From contig CP155566.1 of NCBI GenBank assembly GCA_039696685.1, forward strand, positions 3,224,001-3,288,000: a DNA stretch of 64,000 nt, read 5' to 3'. Within the stretch, counting starts at the first letter, position 1, and each line of letters opens with the position of its first letter. This document shows, piece by piece, positions 43,781 through 54,088 of the stretch. Source of the stretch: Vibrio sp. CDRSL-10 TSBA. GTDB taxonomy: Bacteria > Pseudomonadota > Gammaproteobacteria > Enterobacterales > Vibrionaceae. The position numbers were made by a program, and so were the translations under genes. Below the pieces are notes generated by a model. The model worked only from the letters and a program-made list of their open reading frames with translations, did no database searches and had not been told where the DNA came from.

Positions 43781-46205
43781 ATGTCTTCTGGACACTCGTT
43801 ATCGCGTTCCCTGTTAAAACTGCCGCTCTCGGTGCTGGTTAAAGGAACCGCCATTCCATCCAATCCGATTGAGGATCTGGATATAGATATTAACAAGCCG
43901 ATTGTCTACGCACTACCATTTCGCTCCAATGTCGATTTGCTGACTCTGCAGACCCTCGCGCTGAAAGCCGGTTTACCCGACCCGCTGCAGCCACTGGAGC
44001 TCAACGGCCAGACCCTGAACCGCTACGTGTTCATCTCATCACGTCCAGCGCTGCTGCAGGATGATAACCACGTGCCGAGCGATTCGATTGATACCTTCTC
44101 CGAATTGCTTAAGTTGCACCACAACGATCAACAACTGGATGTTCAGGTCATTCCGGCCAGTGTTCTGTGGGGAAGAAAACCCGGTCAGGAAGGTCGTGAA
44201 CGCCCTTATCTGCTGGCTCTCAATGGTGCCCAGAAAGCCAAGGCTGTCCTCAGCTCCGGCCGCGACTGTCTGCTGCGCTTCAGCCCGGTCGTCTCGCTGC
44301 GCTATATGGCCGACGAACACGGTACCGATACGTCGATCGCTCACAAGCTGGCCCGGGTTGCCCGTATTCACTTCTCACGCCAAAAACTGGCGGCCTCAGG
44401 CCCCAATCTGCCACAACGTCAGCGTCTGTTTGAGCGCCTGATGGATTCGCCGGCGATCGAAAAAGCGATCAATGATGAAGCGACGGCGAAAAATATTCCG
44501 GTGGAAAAAGCACGCAAAGAAGCTCACGCGATTCTGGATGAAATTGCCGCGGACTTCTCTTACTCACTGGTGAAAAAAGGCGATCGCATCCTCGGCTGGC
44601 TGTGGAATCGCATCTATCAGGGACTGAATATCAACAACGCCGCGACAGTGCGCCGCCTGGCACAGGACGGACACGAAATCGTCTATGTCCCTTGTCATCG
44701 CAGCCATATGGACTATCTGCTGCTGTCGTACGTGCTCTATCATGAAGGTCTGGTTTCCGCCGCATATTGCTGCCGGTATCAACCTCAATTTCTTCCCGGC
44801 CGGCCCGATTTTCCGCCGTGGCGGCGCTTTCTTTATCCGCCGCAGCTTTAAAGGCAATAAACTCTACTCGACTATTTTTCGTGAGTATCTGGCCGAGCTG
44901 TTCAGCAAAGGCTATTCGGTCGAATACTTCAGCGAAGGCGGACGTTCACGTACCGGTCGCCTGCTGCAGGCTAAAACCGGCATGCTGGCGATGACCATCC
45001 AGGCCATGCTGCGCGGTCTCAACCGCCCGGTCACTCTGGTTCCGGTCTACATCGGCTACGAACATGTGATGGAAGTGGGCACTTACGCCAAAGAGCTGCG
45101 CGGCAAACGCAAAGAGAAGGAGAATGCCAGCCTGGTGCTGCGTACCATCCGCAAGCTGCGCAATTTCGGCCAGGGTTACGTTAACTTTGGTGAACCGATT
45201 CCGCTTAATGCCTTTCTGAATGAACAGGTGCCGCAGTGGAACCAGGACATCGATCCTATGGGCAGCAGCAAGCCGCAATGGATGAATCCGGTGGTCAATA
45301 CGCTGGCCACCAAGATGATGACCCATATCAACGACGCCGCGGCGGCCAATGCCATGACCCTGTGTGCGACGGCACTGCTGGCCTCACGCCAGCGTGCTCT
45401 GGCGCGTGACAAGCTGATCAAGCAGATTGACTGCTACCTGTCCCTGCTGCGCAATGTGCCCTACTCGGCCACGTTCACTCTGCCTGATGAAAGTGCCCAG
45501 AGTCTGGTCGAGCATGCTGAGTCACTGGATAAGTTTGTGGTCGAAAGCGATACCATGGGTGACATTGTTTCCCTGGATCGTAACCAGTCGATTTTAATGA
45601 CCTATTACCGCAATAACATCATTCACCTGCTGGCATTGCCGTCGCTGATTGCACAGATGCTGATTCGCCAGCAGCAGATGCCGGTCAGTCAGATCAAGAC
45701 CTGTGTCGCCAAGGTGTATCCGTTTTTGCAACAGGAGCTGTTCCTGAGCATGGCAGCTGAGCAGCTGGATGAGGTTGTGGATCAGTATCTGGCCGAGCTG
45801 GAAAACCAGCAGTTACTGACGGTAGAAGATGGGATTGCAACCATTAATCAGGCCAACACTCAGGTACTGATGCTGCTGGGACGCACCATCTCGGAAACCC
45901 TGCAGCGCTATGCGATTGCGCTCAACCTGCTGGTCGCATGCCCGCATCTGGCCAAAGCCGATCTGGAAGTCAAGAGCCAGGAGATCGCACAGCGTCTGGG
46001 CCGTCTGCACGGGATTAATGCTCCGGAGTTTTTCGACAAAGGGGTGTTTGCTGCGCTGTTTGTCACCCTCAAGCAACAAGGCTATCTCGATGCCGAGGGT
46101 AACAACAATCAGGAGCAGATTCATCATCTGTCACGTATGGTCAATGCGATGCTTCACTCTGAAGTACGCTTAACCATTTCGGAAAGTATCTGTCAGGCAG
46201 AGTAA
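43781..46205 (+). CDS. plsB: Glycerol-3-phosphate acyltransferase PlsB (frameshift at 44754-44756)
   Basis: PlsB adds the first acyl chain to glycerol-3-phosphate at the inner membrane. The acyltransferase blocks are complete: [15 protein letters not shown] (catalytic His and Asp), [27 protein letters not shown] and [12 protein letters not shown]. The frame breaks at CTGGTTTCCGCC between blocks I and II. Removing one T gives [17 protein letters not shown] and 807 residues, the length seen in E. coli. Loss of this essential gene is implausible. Confidence 0.96.
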
Positions 46206-46281
46206 CGACGCCACAGCCGTCCGATTACACCTCTTCCCGGCCCTTATTACCATACCGGATAAAGGGTACGGGAACGGGTAC

Positions 46282-46311
46282 AAAAAAGGCATCCGCATGG
46301 ATGCCTTTTTA
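46282..46311. terminator. Bidirectional terminator plsB / ubiA
   Basis: AAAAAGGCATCC-GCAT-GGATGCCTTTTT between convergent plsB and ubiA. Confidence 0.92.
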
Positions 46312-46317
46312 ATCTGG

Positions 46318-47173
46318 TTAAATCAGTGAAATAAAGATTGCGACCGCTATCGCCATGCCGACATAGTTGTTGTTGAGGAAACGCCTGAAAGCACGGCATC
46401 CGCTCACGGTGGCGAATCAAACGCTGCTGGTAGGCAAACAGCCCACTGGCAATCAGAACACCCCAGTAGTAGCTGCCACCCAGTTGCTCACTCACCCCCA
46501 ACGCAATCAGCATGGCGACGGTCAGCAGTTGCAATACCCCGATGATCAGCTTGTCAAAACGACCAAACAGAATAGCGGTCGACTTAATTCCGATCAGCAG
46601 GTCATCATCGCGATCCACCATGGCGTATTGAGTATCATAAGCCACCGTCCACAGCAGATTAATAACAAACACAAACCACACCACAGGTGGCAGTTCATTC
46701 GCCTGCGCGGCCCAGGCCATCGGAATCGACCAACTGAAAGCCAGACCCAGAAAGAACTGCGGTAAATGGGTATAACGCTTCATAAACGGATAGATGAACG
46801 CCAGCACCAGCCCGGCAAACGAGAGTTTAATCGTCAGCGGATTCATGGTCAGAACCAGCAGAAACGAGAGCACAGACAGGGAAATGAACAGGATCATCGC
46901 CTCCCGGGCGGTCACCTTGCCGGATGGCAACGGACGCGAGGCGGTACGTTTAACGTGTCCGTCTACCTTACGGTCAGCAAAATCATTGATCACGCAGCCA
47001 GCCGAGCGCATCGCAAATACCCCGATAACAAACACCAGCAATACATTCCAATCCGGCATACCGCGCGCGGCGAGAATCAGTGCCCAAATCGTCGGCCACA
47101 TCAGCAGCAATGAGCCAATCGGACGATCCATACGCATTAACTGCCACAATGCGCGGGCTTTTTCTGCATTCAT
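46318..47173 (-). CDS. ubiA: 4-hydroxybenzoate octaprenyltransferase (frameshift at 46379-46381)
   Basis: UbiA is a polytopic membrane prenyltransferase in ubiquinone synthesis. Both Asp-rich motifs are present: [15 protein letters not shown] and [17 protein letters not shown]. Near the C-terminus the frame breaks at GCGTTTCCTC (minus strand). Removing one T gives [19 protein letters not shown] and a stop at 46318-46320, for 284 residues; without it the frame runs to 46247 with an unrelated tail. ATG 47173 directly follows the ubiC stop codon. Confidence 0.95.
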
Positions 47174-47707
47174 TTACACTCTCTCCTTGGAGTAAATCGG
47201 TGAATCGGGCAAAAACAGTTCTGCCACTAACATGGGTTTATGCTGCATCCATAAACGGGATCGGCGCGCGAGTAATTTACCATGCGATGTCTCGGCCCAT
47301 CCGACCTGCAAAGCATCGCGTTTCACAGTTTCACAACTGAATATCGTCTCACCAAGCGGGGTATCACCCTGCTGCTGCCAGTCACGTTGCTGCATGGAGG
47401 AAAATGGAATTAACGTGCTGCCCAGCGCCCAAGGCACCGCATCGCCTTGTAACACGACCTGACGCAACAGACACTGCTCTTCACTCAAGAGCTGCACCTC
47501 ATCGGCATGCAGTTCAGCGGCAGCAGTAAACTGGTTGTGGAGTAATTTGACGCTGAAATGCTCACAGTGGGCCGCCATCAGATGTGACAACGAGCCCAGC
47601 TCAAGTAACCAGGCTTTGGCATTCTCGTCAGGATAAGTAAATTGTTCCGGCTGTTGCCAGCTGACCTGGCGCAAAGCGGCCAGATAAAACGCAGTTGTTT
47701 GATTCAT
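47174..47707 (-). CDS. ubiC: Chorismate-pyruvate lyase
   Basis: UbiC cleaves chorismate to 4-hydroxybenzoate and pyruvate, the first step of ubiquinone synthesis, and UbiA uses the product. The conserved stretches LLRQVVLQGDAVPWALGSTL and RRSRLWM..LLVAELFLPDSP-like end are visible. I chose ATG 47707 (MNQTTAFYL), 177 residues; a TTG at 47719 is in frame. The stop codon abuts the ubiA start, so the pair forms a tight operon. Confidence 0.93.
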   Translation of the reverse strand: MNQTTAFYLAALRQVSWQQPEQFTYPDENAKAWLLELGSLSHLMAAHCEHFSVKLLHNQFTAAAELHADEVQLLSEEQCLLRQVVLQGDAVPWALGSTLIPFSSMQQRDWQQQGDTPLGETIFSCETVKRDALQVGWAETSHGKLLARRSRLWMQHKPMLVAELFLPDSPIYSKERV

Positions 47708-47872
47708 ACTAGTATTCAATATGACGCTTATTCGTCATACAATAGAAATCGAATGCAAGCTCATTCCCAAACCAGTCCGACCCTATGCAGCATTTGTTGT
47801 CTAATGATGCGCTATTGTAACAAGAGTCTGGCGCTTCGAGTATCAGGAACAGAAGAAAGAACAGGCACAAAT

Positions 47873-48280
47873 ATGCTTAAACGTTACCTAGTCCACGCCA
47901 TACTGGCCGCCAGCCTTGTCTTACCTGGTGCAGTTTATGCCAGTGATGAAGAGGCGCCCAAACTGGCTTACTTCACGCTAGAGCCGGATCTGACCACCAA
48001 CTTTTTTACTCAGGGTAAAAAGCTGGGCTATATTCAGGTTCGCATCGATATTATGGTGGCCAACAGTGCCGACCTGCCGCTGGTTGAACGCCATCAGCCG
48101 CTGATCCGCGATGCGGTCGTCGAACTGCTGGGTAAACAGAGCGAAGACACGATTAAATCTCTGGCGGGACGTGAAGATCTGCGTAAAACCCTGGTCGACG
48201 ATCTCAACAGTGTTCTGCTACCGGAAACCGGTCGCAAACTCATCGCTGATCTGCTGTTTACTAAGTATATTTATCAGTAA
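47873..48280 (+). CDS. FliL-like protein with signal peptide
   Basis: The 135-residue product has a cleavable signal (HAILAASLVLPGAVYA) and a domain like the periplasmic part of FliL (LGYIQVRIDIMV..LPLVERHQPLIRDAVVELLG). FliL helps the flagellar stator; this copy lacks the usual membrane anchor and sits outside flagellar operons. I rejected the longer frame from 47642 because it runs through the ubiC promoter region. It is divergent from ubiC and converges with glpG. Confidence 0.8.
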   Translation: MLKRYLVHAILAASLVLPGAVYASDEEAPKLAYFTLEPDLTTNFFTQGKKLGYIQVRIDIMVANSADLPLVERHQPLIRDAVVELLGKQSEDTIKSLAGREDLRKTLVDDLNSVLLPETGRKLIADLLFTKYIYQ

Positions 48281-48296
48281 TCCGGTCGGCCGCCGC

Positions 48297-49142
48297 TCAG
48301 GCATCCGCACCTTTAGACTGAAAACGTCCGGCATCATGTAACCCAAGAATGACGCCGGTGACCAGGCCGGCCAGATGGGCAGAATTCGCGATGGCCATAA
48401 AGGGCTGTACGAAGCCCAGCACCAACCAGACCAGCATAAAACCGATCAGCGGTTTAGGCATCGTCAGTCCGAGATGCGGCGCCCGTACGCTCAGCATCCA
48501 CAGATAGCCGACCAAAGCGTACACCACTCCGGACAAACCACCAAAGTTCGCCCCCTCTACCCAGTATTGTCCGGCTCCGGACAGGGCTGCCGACAGCAGG
48601 AATATCTGTACTAACTTGCCACTGCCGAGCCGCTTTTCAATGTCACCACCCAGTTGCCACCACCACAGCAGATTAAAGGCAATGTGCAGCACCGAAAAAT
48701 GCAGCAGTGCATGACTGAACCAGCGCCACAGCTGCCACTGCTGTCCGCCGTGAGCAGGAAAGTGCAGTGCCGCAAAGACCTGATTCCCCATACCCAGCAG
48801 TGACAGCGCGAAGATCGCAGCACACAGCAGCATAGTGCCTAAGGTTACCGGACCGGCTTTGGAGCGCAGCATGGTGAGCATGCTTGGCGAACGATAAACA
48901 AAGCGGGACTGGCGTGATTCAGCCAGTGCCCAGGAGGCCGCCTGATATTTACTGTGATTGGGGTTATGCAGGAAATGTTGCAGCTCTGCTTCCGCCTCTA
49001 TCAGGTGCTGATCATCTGTCAGCCACAGCGCAAACTGGCCTCCCTCTTCCGGCATCATCTGAATATCAATGTGGCGCGATGCCATGTAATCAATAAAAGC
49101 CTGCGCCATGCGCGGATTGTTCAGGGAGATCAGTTTAATCAT
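48297..49142 (-). CDS. glpG: Rhomboid intramembrane serine protease GlpG
   Basis: GlpG cuts transmembrane substrates within the inner membrane. An N-terminal cytoplasmic domain (~90 residues) is followed by six membrane segments. The catalytic Ser is in NFGGLSGVVYAL, the His in NSAHLAGLVTG, and HIAFNLLWWWQLG is the second segment with the oxyanion residues. The 281-residue frame is intact. It starts 3 bp after glpE and is co-transcribed with it. Confidence 0.95.
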   Translation of the reverse strand: MIKLISLNNPRMAQAFIDYMASRHIDIQMMPEEGGQFALWLTDDQHLIEAEAELQHFLHNPNHSKYQAASWALAESRQSRFVYRSPSMLTMLRSKAGPVTLGTMLLCAAIFALSLLGMGNQVFAALHFPAHGGQQWQLWRWFSHALLHFSVLHIAFNLLWWWQLGGDIEKRLGSGKLVQIFLLSAALSGAGQYWVEGANFGGLSGVVYALVGYLWMLSVRAPHLGLTMPKPLIGFMLVWLVLGFVQPFMAIANSAHLAGLVTGVILGLHDAGRFQSKGADA

Positions 49143-49145
49143 AAA

Positions 49146-49466
49146 TCAGCTCGCTTCGATAGGAAGGTTAGCCCGGTGCCAGGCCTCAAAACCGCCGTCT
49201 ACACTATACACCTGTTCAAATCCCTGGTTAACCAGGTATTGAGCCGCGCCCTGACTGCTGATGCCGTGGTAGCACATCACTAAGACAGGTTCATCAAACT
49301 CGGTCTGATCCATAAAGGCAACAATAGTGTCGTTGGTCAGGTGGTAGGCATCTTTGGCATGCGCGACGGCAAATGACTGCGGATCACGAATGTCCAGAAG
49401 CTTGGCATTGTGTTGTTCGATCAGCGCCTGGGCGCCAGCAACGTCGATGTGCTGAAATTGGTCCAT
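49146..49466 (-). CDS. glpE: Thiosulfate sulfurtransferase GlpE
   Basis: A single-domain rhodanese of 106 residues that moves sulfur from thiosulfate to cyanide or thiol acceptors. The active-site loop is VMCYHGISS with the catalytic Cys. I chose ATG 49466 (MDQFQHIDV) by family comparison; an upstream start at 49487 is in frame. It begins the glpE-glpG operon; the glpR regulator of E. coli is not adjacent. Confidence 0.93.
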   Translation of the reverse strand: MDQFQHIDVAGAQALIEQHNAKLLDIRDPQSFAVAHAKDAYHLTNDTIVAFMDQTEFDEPVLVMCYHGISSQGAAQYLVNQGFEQVYSVDGGFEAWHRANLPIEAS

Positions 49467-49547
49467 GTTAAGTTCTCTGTTGAGCATTATTTACCGGCAC
49501 ACATTGTAACCTATCCAGTGCTCAACAAGTACACGACACCAGTAAGG

Positions 49548-49800
49548 TTATCCACCAGTGATCAAATATTCGTCATTTGTGGATAATTCTGTGGATTGCG
49601 TTGATAAAGTGGTTTGAGAAAGTTCGATCCACAACATCTTGTGATGATCCTTATTTTTCTGTGTGTAAAGATAAACATATCCCCAAATATAAAACAGCGT
49701 TCAGGCCTTGATTTACCCTGCTTGATGACAGTCAGTAAATAATTTTGTCACAGACTTATCCACAGGGCAGGTAAGCAAATGAGATCTTACTTTTCGATCA
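49548..49800. other. Intergenic cluster of DnaA boxes and GATC sites
   Basis: The gap between rpoH and glpE holds two perfect DnaA boxes, TTATCCACA at 49756-49764 and its complement TGTGGATAA at 49578-49586. There is also a one-mismatch box at 49548-49556 and weaker ones near 49590 and 49626. GATC occurs at about 49559, 49625, 49645, 49783 and 49796. The centre is AT-rich. No gene is visible. It is the upstream region of glpEG. Confidence 0.6.
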
Positions 49801-49805
49801 GGCAT

Positions 49806-49837
49806 AAAAAAACCGAGATCCGGAGATCTCGGTTTTG
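49806..49837 (-). terminator. rpoH terminator
   Basis: The stem CCGAGATC..GATCTCGG-type hairpin followed on the minus strand by seven T, 22 bp after the rpoH stop. Confidence 0.9.
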
Positions 49838-49858
49838 ACTGTCAGGCCGTCGTCAGGT

Positions 49859-50717
49859 TTAAAACTCACCCACCGCGTCTTTAAGCTTTTTCATCGCATT
49901 CTTTTCCAGCTGACGGATACGCTCAGCAGAAACGTTATACATTTCTGCCAGCTCCTGCAGCGTGGCTTTCTGGTCGTCCAGCCAACGCGAGCGCACGATG
50001 TGCTGGCTGCGCTCATCAAGGGTCGACATCGCCTGAGTCAGGCGCTGCGTGGTGTGCGCTTCCCAGTTCTGGGCTTCGACATTATCTGCCAGATCCGACT
50101 GCTTGTCCTCGAGATACAACACCGGCGCTGTGTAAGCATTCGGGTTATCATCATCGTCAGCGGACATTTCAAACGTGGCATCTTGTGCCGCCAGACGGGA
50201 TTCCATCTCACGCACTTCTGCCGGATCCACACCCAGTTTCTCTGGCTACGGTTTCCACTTCACCGTTGTTAAACCAGCCCAGACGTTTTTTCGACTTCCG
50301 CAAGTTGAAGAACAATTTGCGCTGCGCTTTGGTGGTGGCAATTTTTACGATACGCCAGTTACGCAAAACGTATTCGTGAATTTCCGCTTTAATCCAGTGC
50401 ACAGCAAAGGAGACCAGTCTGACGCCCATTTCCGGGTTAAAGCGTTTAACCGCTTTCATCAGGCCAATGTTACCTTCCTGTACCAGGTCTGCCATTGGCA
50501 GCCCGTAACCGGAGTAGCCGCGAGCAACATGAACAACAAAGCGAAGATGCGACAGGATCAGGCCTTTCGCCGCTTCAATCTCACCGGAGTAGTGTAAACG
50601 CTCAGCCATTTCACGCTCTTCGTCAGCAGTCAGCATCGGGTAGCTGTTCACTGAGCGAATGTAGCTGTCTAAGCTGTCCTGTGAAACGAGAGCCATTGGA
50701 TACGCTTGGTTAGTCAT
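49859..50717 (-). CDS. rpoH: Heat-shock sigma factor RpoH (frameshift at 50237-50239)
   Basis: Sigma-32 directs transcription of chaperone and protease genes. Region 2 ([17 protein letters not shown] and [15 protein letters not shown]), the RpoH box [10 protein letters not shown] and region 4.2 ([20 protein letters not shown]) are present. The frame breaks at AGAGAAACTGGG (minus strand). Removing one A gives [16 protein letters not shown] and 285 residues, the normal length. Placement after ftsYEX is the same as in E. coli. Confidence 0.96.
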
Positions 50718-50885
50718 TCAAATCCTCATCAATCTCTGATCTGGAATACAGTTTAACCCGTCAATATTGAACTCAAAATGAACAAGGATCAAGGGTCGAT
50801 TGGTCATTATGCACAAACTGCCGAGAGTGACAAGTGACTCCCCCAGGGTGACAAAACAACTTTGCAGTAATATGACCGCCGGCAA

Positions 50886-51869
50886 TTAAACTGGTTCAAT
50901 TTCGCGTAAATGACGACGCGCTGACACCCGTGCAGCCACACAACCAAGTAGTGTCCCCAGCATCAGCAGCAGCAAAGATTCATCCCAGCTCAGGCCGATC
51001 AGACGAAAACGACTGTCATACAGACGGGCTAACTCTTCCACCGCACCATTGAGTAAAATGGTGATCAGTGCCGTCATCAGCCAGGCGGTCATCGCTCCGA
51101 GAAAACCAAACCACATCCCGGAATACAAATAAGGGCGCAGAATATAGCTGTCGGTCGCGCCGATCAGCTTCATGGTCTGGATTTCGTCTTTATTGGCCTG
51201 GACATTGAAGCGCAGCGTGTTGCCGACGATGAGAAATACCGAAGCCAGCATCAGCAGCGACAAGAAAACCACAACGATAGTGGTCAGGTTACGAATCGCA
51301 TCCAGACGGGTCAGCCAGTCTTCATCCAGACGAACATCGGTCACGTCTTCTTCACCATGCAGTGAACGGGCGATCGCCGTAATGCGCGCTTTGTCTTCTA
51401 CCGCCGGGGTAATCACCAGCACACCGGGTAACGCATATTCATCCAGCAGACTGATCGCCTGATCAAATCCGGCATACTGGCTGAGCTCATCCAGCCCTTG
51501 CTGCGAAGAGATATAATCCACCTTGGCCACATCAGTACGACTTTCCACCTGGTCTTTAAGCACCATGATGCGCGCTTCCGGCGTGCCCTCACGCAAATAG
51601 ATACTGATTTGTGACGGGCTGGCAACGTTATCTGCCACCGAGGCGATGTTCTTGCTGAGTAAATAGAGGCTGGCCGGCAGGGCCAATGCCATTGAAATCA
51701 CTGCCAGGGTGAGCAGATTACCAAGCGGACGCTGCCATAACGCCGAAAACGAGGCTTTGGCCTGCTTGCGATGCACAGTAAAAAAGCTATCGGTTTTGGC
51801 GCGTTTCTTATCCCGTCCCGCCGCAGGCTTGCGCGCATTGGCAGTGTTACCCTTTGGCTTAATGGCCAT
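50886..51869 (-). CDS. ftsX: Cell division protein FtsX
   Basis: FtsX is the four-pass membrane part of the FtsEX complex, which activates septal murein hydrolases through EnvC-type proteins. A charged cytoplasmic N-terminus of about 40 residues precedes the first membrane segment. A periplasmic loop of about 110 residues follows, then three segments at the C-terminus. The start overlaps the ftsE stop by 11 bp. The 327-residue frame is intact. Confidence 0.95.
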   Translation of the reverse strand: MAIKPKGNTANARKPAAGRDKKRAKTDSFFTVHRKQAKASFSALWQRPLGNLLTLAVISMALALPASLYLLSKNIASVADNVASPSQISIYLREGTPEARIMVLKDQVESRTDVAKVDYISSQQGLDELSQYAGFDQAISLLDEYALPGVLVITPAVEDKARITAIARSLHGEEDVTDVRLDEDWLTRLDAIRNLTTIVVVFLSLLMLASVFLIVGNTLRFNVQANKDEIQTMKLIGATDSYILRPYLYSGMWFGFLGAMTAWLMTALITILLNGAVEELARLYDSRFRLIGLSWDESLLLLMLGTLLGCVAARVSARRHLREIEPV

Positions 51870-52533
51870 AATCTTCTACCTCGCTCAAAAAGCCCTGATT
51901 AAGCTCCAGATGACGATACTGAGGCCGGGAATTGACCAGATTGATATCGTGCGTCGCCAGCAGAATCGTCACTCCGGCGCGGTTGAACTCTTCAAACAAA
52001 CGCAGGATACGGTTGGATAACTCAGGATCCAGGTTACCGGTCGGCTCATCAGCCAGCAGTAAGGTCGGACGGTTAACTACCGCACGGGCAATCCCCACCC
52101 GCTGCTGTTCACCACCGGAGAGCTGAGTCGGCAGGCTGCGAGCTTTATCAAGCAGGCCGGTTTTATCCAGCGCCGCATTAACCCGGCGTTTAATCTCACT
52201 TTCCGCGATCGATTCTATCCGCATCGGCAGCGCCACGTTTTCATACACGCTGCGATCCATCAGCAAACGATGCTCCTGGAACACAATACCGATATTGCGG
52301 CGCAGGAAAGGAATGTCTTTGCTGGGGATACGGGTAATATCGTGCCCGTTGAAACTGATTTTGCCGTCATTCGGCCGCTCTATCGCACAAATCAGCTTGA
52401 GCAGCGTGCTTTTCCCCGCCCCGGAATGTCCACCGAGAAAGGCCATTTCGCCCCGACGCAAATGAAAATCGACTTTCTGCAGGGCCTGACGTCCGCCACG
52501 GTAGGCTTTACTTACTTGTTGAAACTTAATCAC
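51859..52533 (-). CDS. ftsE: Cell division ATP-binding protein FtsE
   Basis: FtsE is the ABC-type ATPase that pairs with FtsX at the septum. Walker [13 protein letters not shown], the signature [14 protein letters not shown] and Walker [13 protein letters not shown] are present. I chose the GTG at 52533 ([11 protein letters not shown]), just after GAAGGATGC, for 224 residues. The frame is open to 52719 but that part overlaps ftsY and is not conserved. It lies in the order ftsY-ftsE-ftsX. Confidence 0.95.
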   Translation of the reverse strand: MIKFQQVSKAYRGGRQALQKVDFHLRRGEMAFLGGHSGAGKSTLLKLICAIERPNDGKISFNGHDITRIPSKDIPFLRRNIGIVFQEHRLLMDRSVYENVALPMRIESIAESEIKRRVNAALDKTGLLDKARSLPTQLSGGEQQRVGIARAVVNRPTLLLADEPTGNLDPELSNRILRLFEEFNRAGVTILLATHDINLVNSRPQYRHLELNQGFLSEVEDYGH

Positions 52534-52557
52534 GCATCCTTCCCCTGTGAATACAAG

Positions 52558-52588
52558 AGCGCAGCGCCAGTAACACGGGCGCTGCGCT
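52558..52588. other. GC-rich 11-bp hairpin between ftsY and ftsE
   Basis: AGCGCAGCGCC and GGCGCTGCGCT pair perfectly around a 9-bp loop. It fills most of the 64-bp ftsY-ftsE gap. No T-run follows on the minus strand, so it is more likely an RNA-processing or partial attenuation hairpin than a full terminator. Confidence 0.7.
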
Positions 52589-52597
52589 CTATTCGGT

Positions 52598-53822
52598 TTA
52601 CTCTTCGCGGCTGAACAGCGCGTCAATAAATTCCTGGCTGGCAAACGGACGTAAATCGTCGATACCTTCGCCCACACCAATGTAGCGGATCGGGATCTGG
52701 AACTGATCCGCAAGCGCAAAGATCACGCCGCCTTTCGCTGTGCCATCCAGTTTGGTCAGAGTAATACCGGTCAATGGTGCCACGTCACTGAACAGTTTGG
52801 CCTGACTGATCGCGTTTCTGGCCGGTACCGGCATCCAGCGTCAGCATGATTTCATGCGGTGCCGAATCATCAATCTTCTTCATTACGCGAACAATCTTAC
52901 GCAGCTCTTCCATCAGATTGGCTTTGTTCTGCAGACGACCGGCCGTATCAGCAATCACCACATCGACACCACGCGCTTTCGCCGCTTCAATCGCATCGTA
53001 GATAACCGAAGCACTGTCGGCACCGGTATGCTGGGCAATCACCGGTACATTGTTACGCTGGCCCCAGACCTGCAGCTGCTCAACCGCAGCAGCGCGGAAA
53101 GTATCACCGGCAGCCAGCATGACTTTCTTCCCTTCGGACTGAAACTGTTTGGCCAGCTTACCAATAGTGGTGGTTTTACCAACGCCATTCACGCCGACCA
53201 TCAGGATCACGTACGGCGTTTTTGAACTGTCGACTTGCAGCGGCTGCTCAACCTGAGACAGGATTTCACCCATCTCTTCTTTCAGCAGTCCGTATAGGGC
53301 TTCACCATCACGCAGTTGCTGACGGGTCGATTTCTCGGTCAGGCTCTGAATGATCTTTAAGGTGGTGTCCATGCCAACATCGGCCACCAGCAGCTGCTCT
53401 TCCAGCTCTTCAAACAGATCGTCGTCAATCTTCTTGCCTTTAAACAGACCGAAGAAACCTGCACCGATGTTGGCTTTAGTACGGCTCAGGCTGCGTTTAA
53501 GACGGGCAAAAAAGCTTTCGGTCGGCTTTTCCTGTTCAACCACAGCCGGTTGTACAATCTCAGGTTCAGATTCAATATCTTGCTCAGCCGGCAGCTCAGG
53601 CGTCTCTTCTGCTTCTGCTTCTGCTTCTGCTTCTGCTTCTGCTTCTGCTTCTGCTTCTGCTAGCGTAGCCTGTGGCTCTTGCTGCGGTTCTTCAACATCC
53701 GGCTGGGATGGCTCAACATCGGATTGCTGCTCAAGTTCGTTTTCGGTTGCTGGTTTCTGCTCTGGTTCTTCATCACCAAAGCCAAGCCATGACAGTAAGC
53801 CACGCTTCTTCTTTTCCGTCAT
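52598..53822 (-). CDS. ftsY: Signal recognition particle receptor FtsY (frameshift at 52815-52817)
   Basis: FtsY docks SRP-ribosome complexes at the inner membrane. An acidic A domain with an (AE)9 repeat (about residues 54-71) precedes the NG domain. The NG domain has G1 GVNGVGKTTTIGKLA, DTAGRLQNKANLM and G4 TKLDGTAKGG. The frame breaks at CCAGAAACGCG (minus strand). Deleting one A restores AGTGQNAISQAKLF and gives about 407 residues. The gene is essential, so a real break is unlikely. It leads the ftsY-ftsE-ftsX operon. Confidence 0.96.
53607..53660 (-). repeat. (TTCTGC)9 hexamer repeat inside ftsY
   Basis: Nine uninterrupted TTCTGC units on the plus strand encode alternating Glu and Ala in the acidic domain of FtsY. 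Each unit adds two residues, so length can change without breaking the frame. From memory, the V. cholerae ftsY locus (VC0147) carries a hexamer repeat used for strain typing. Confidence 0.95.
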
Positions 53823-54088
53823 CTGGGGTTATCCTGGATTTATTTAACACATCATACCTAAGTCATCTCACGCACCGCCTGTGCGCCAGGCCAGGCAAGG
53901 TCACTTGGGTATATTGAGCTGAGACTATTAATTTGCTCTTTTCGGCAAAGAAAAGTGACAAAGCAGTGAAAACTTTTGCGCTTGCTTGCTACACTTTGCC
54001 CTGATTCTGAGAGCCAATGCTCTGTGATGCCAGTAAAAAACGCATACAGACTGGCTATAGTAACACTTAATTCGCGGTCAAAAAATCT

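Noticed and set aside
47642..47872. N-terminal extension of the FliL-like gene
   Set aside because: It overlaps ubiC and its promoter, lacks similarity to the family and would hide the signal peptide.
52534..52719. N-terminal extension of ftsE
   Set aside because: It lies within the ftsY 3' end and the GC-rich hairpin; the GTG at 52533 with its ribosome-binding site gives the family length.
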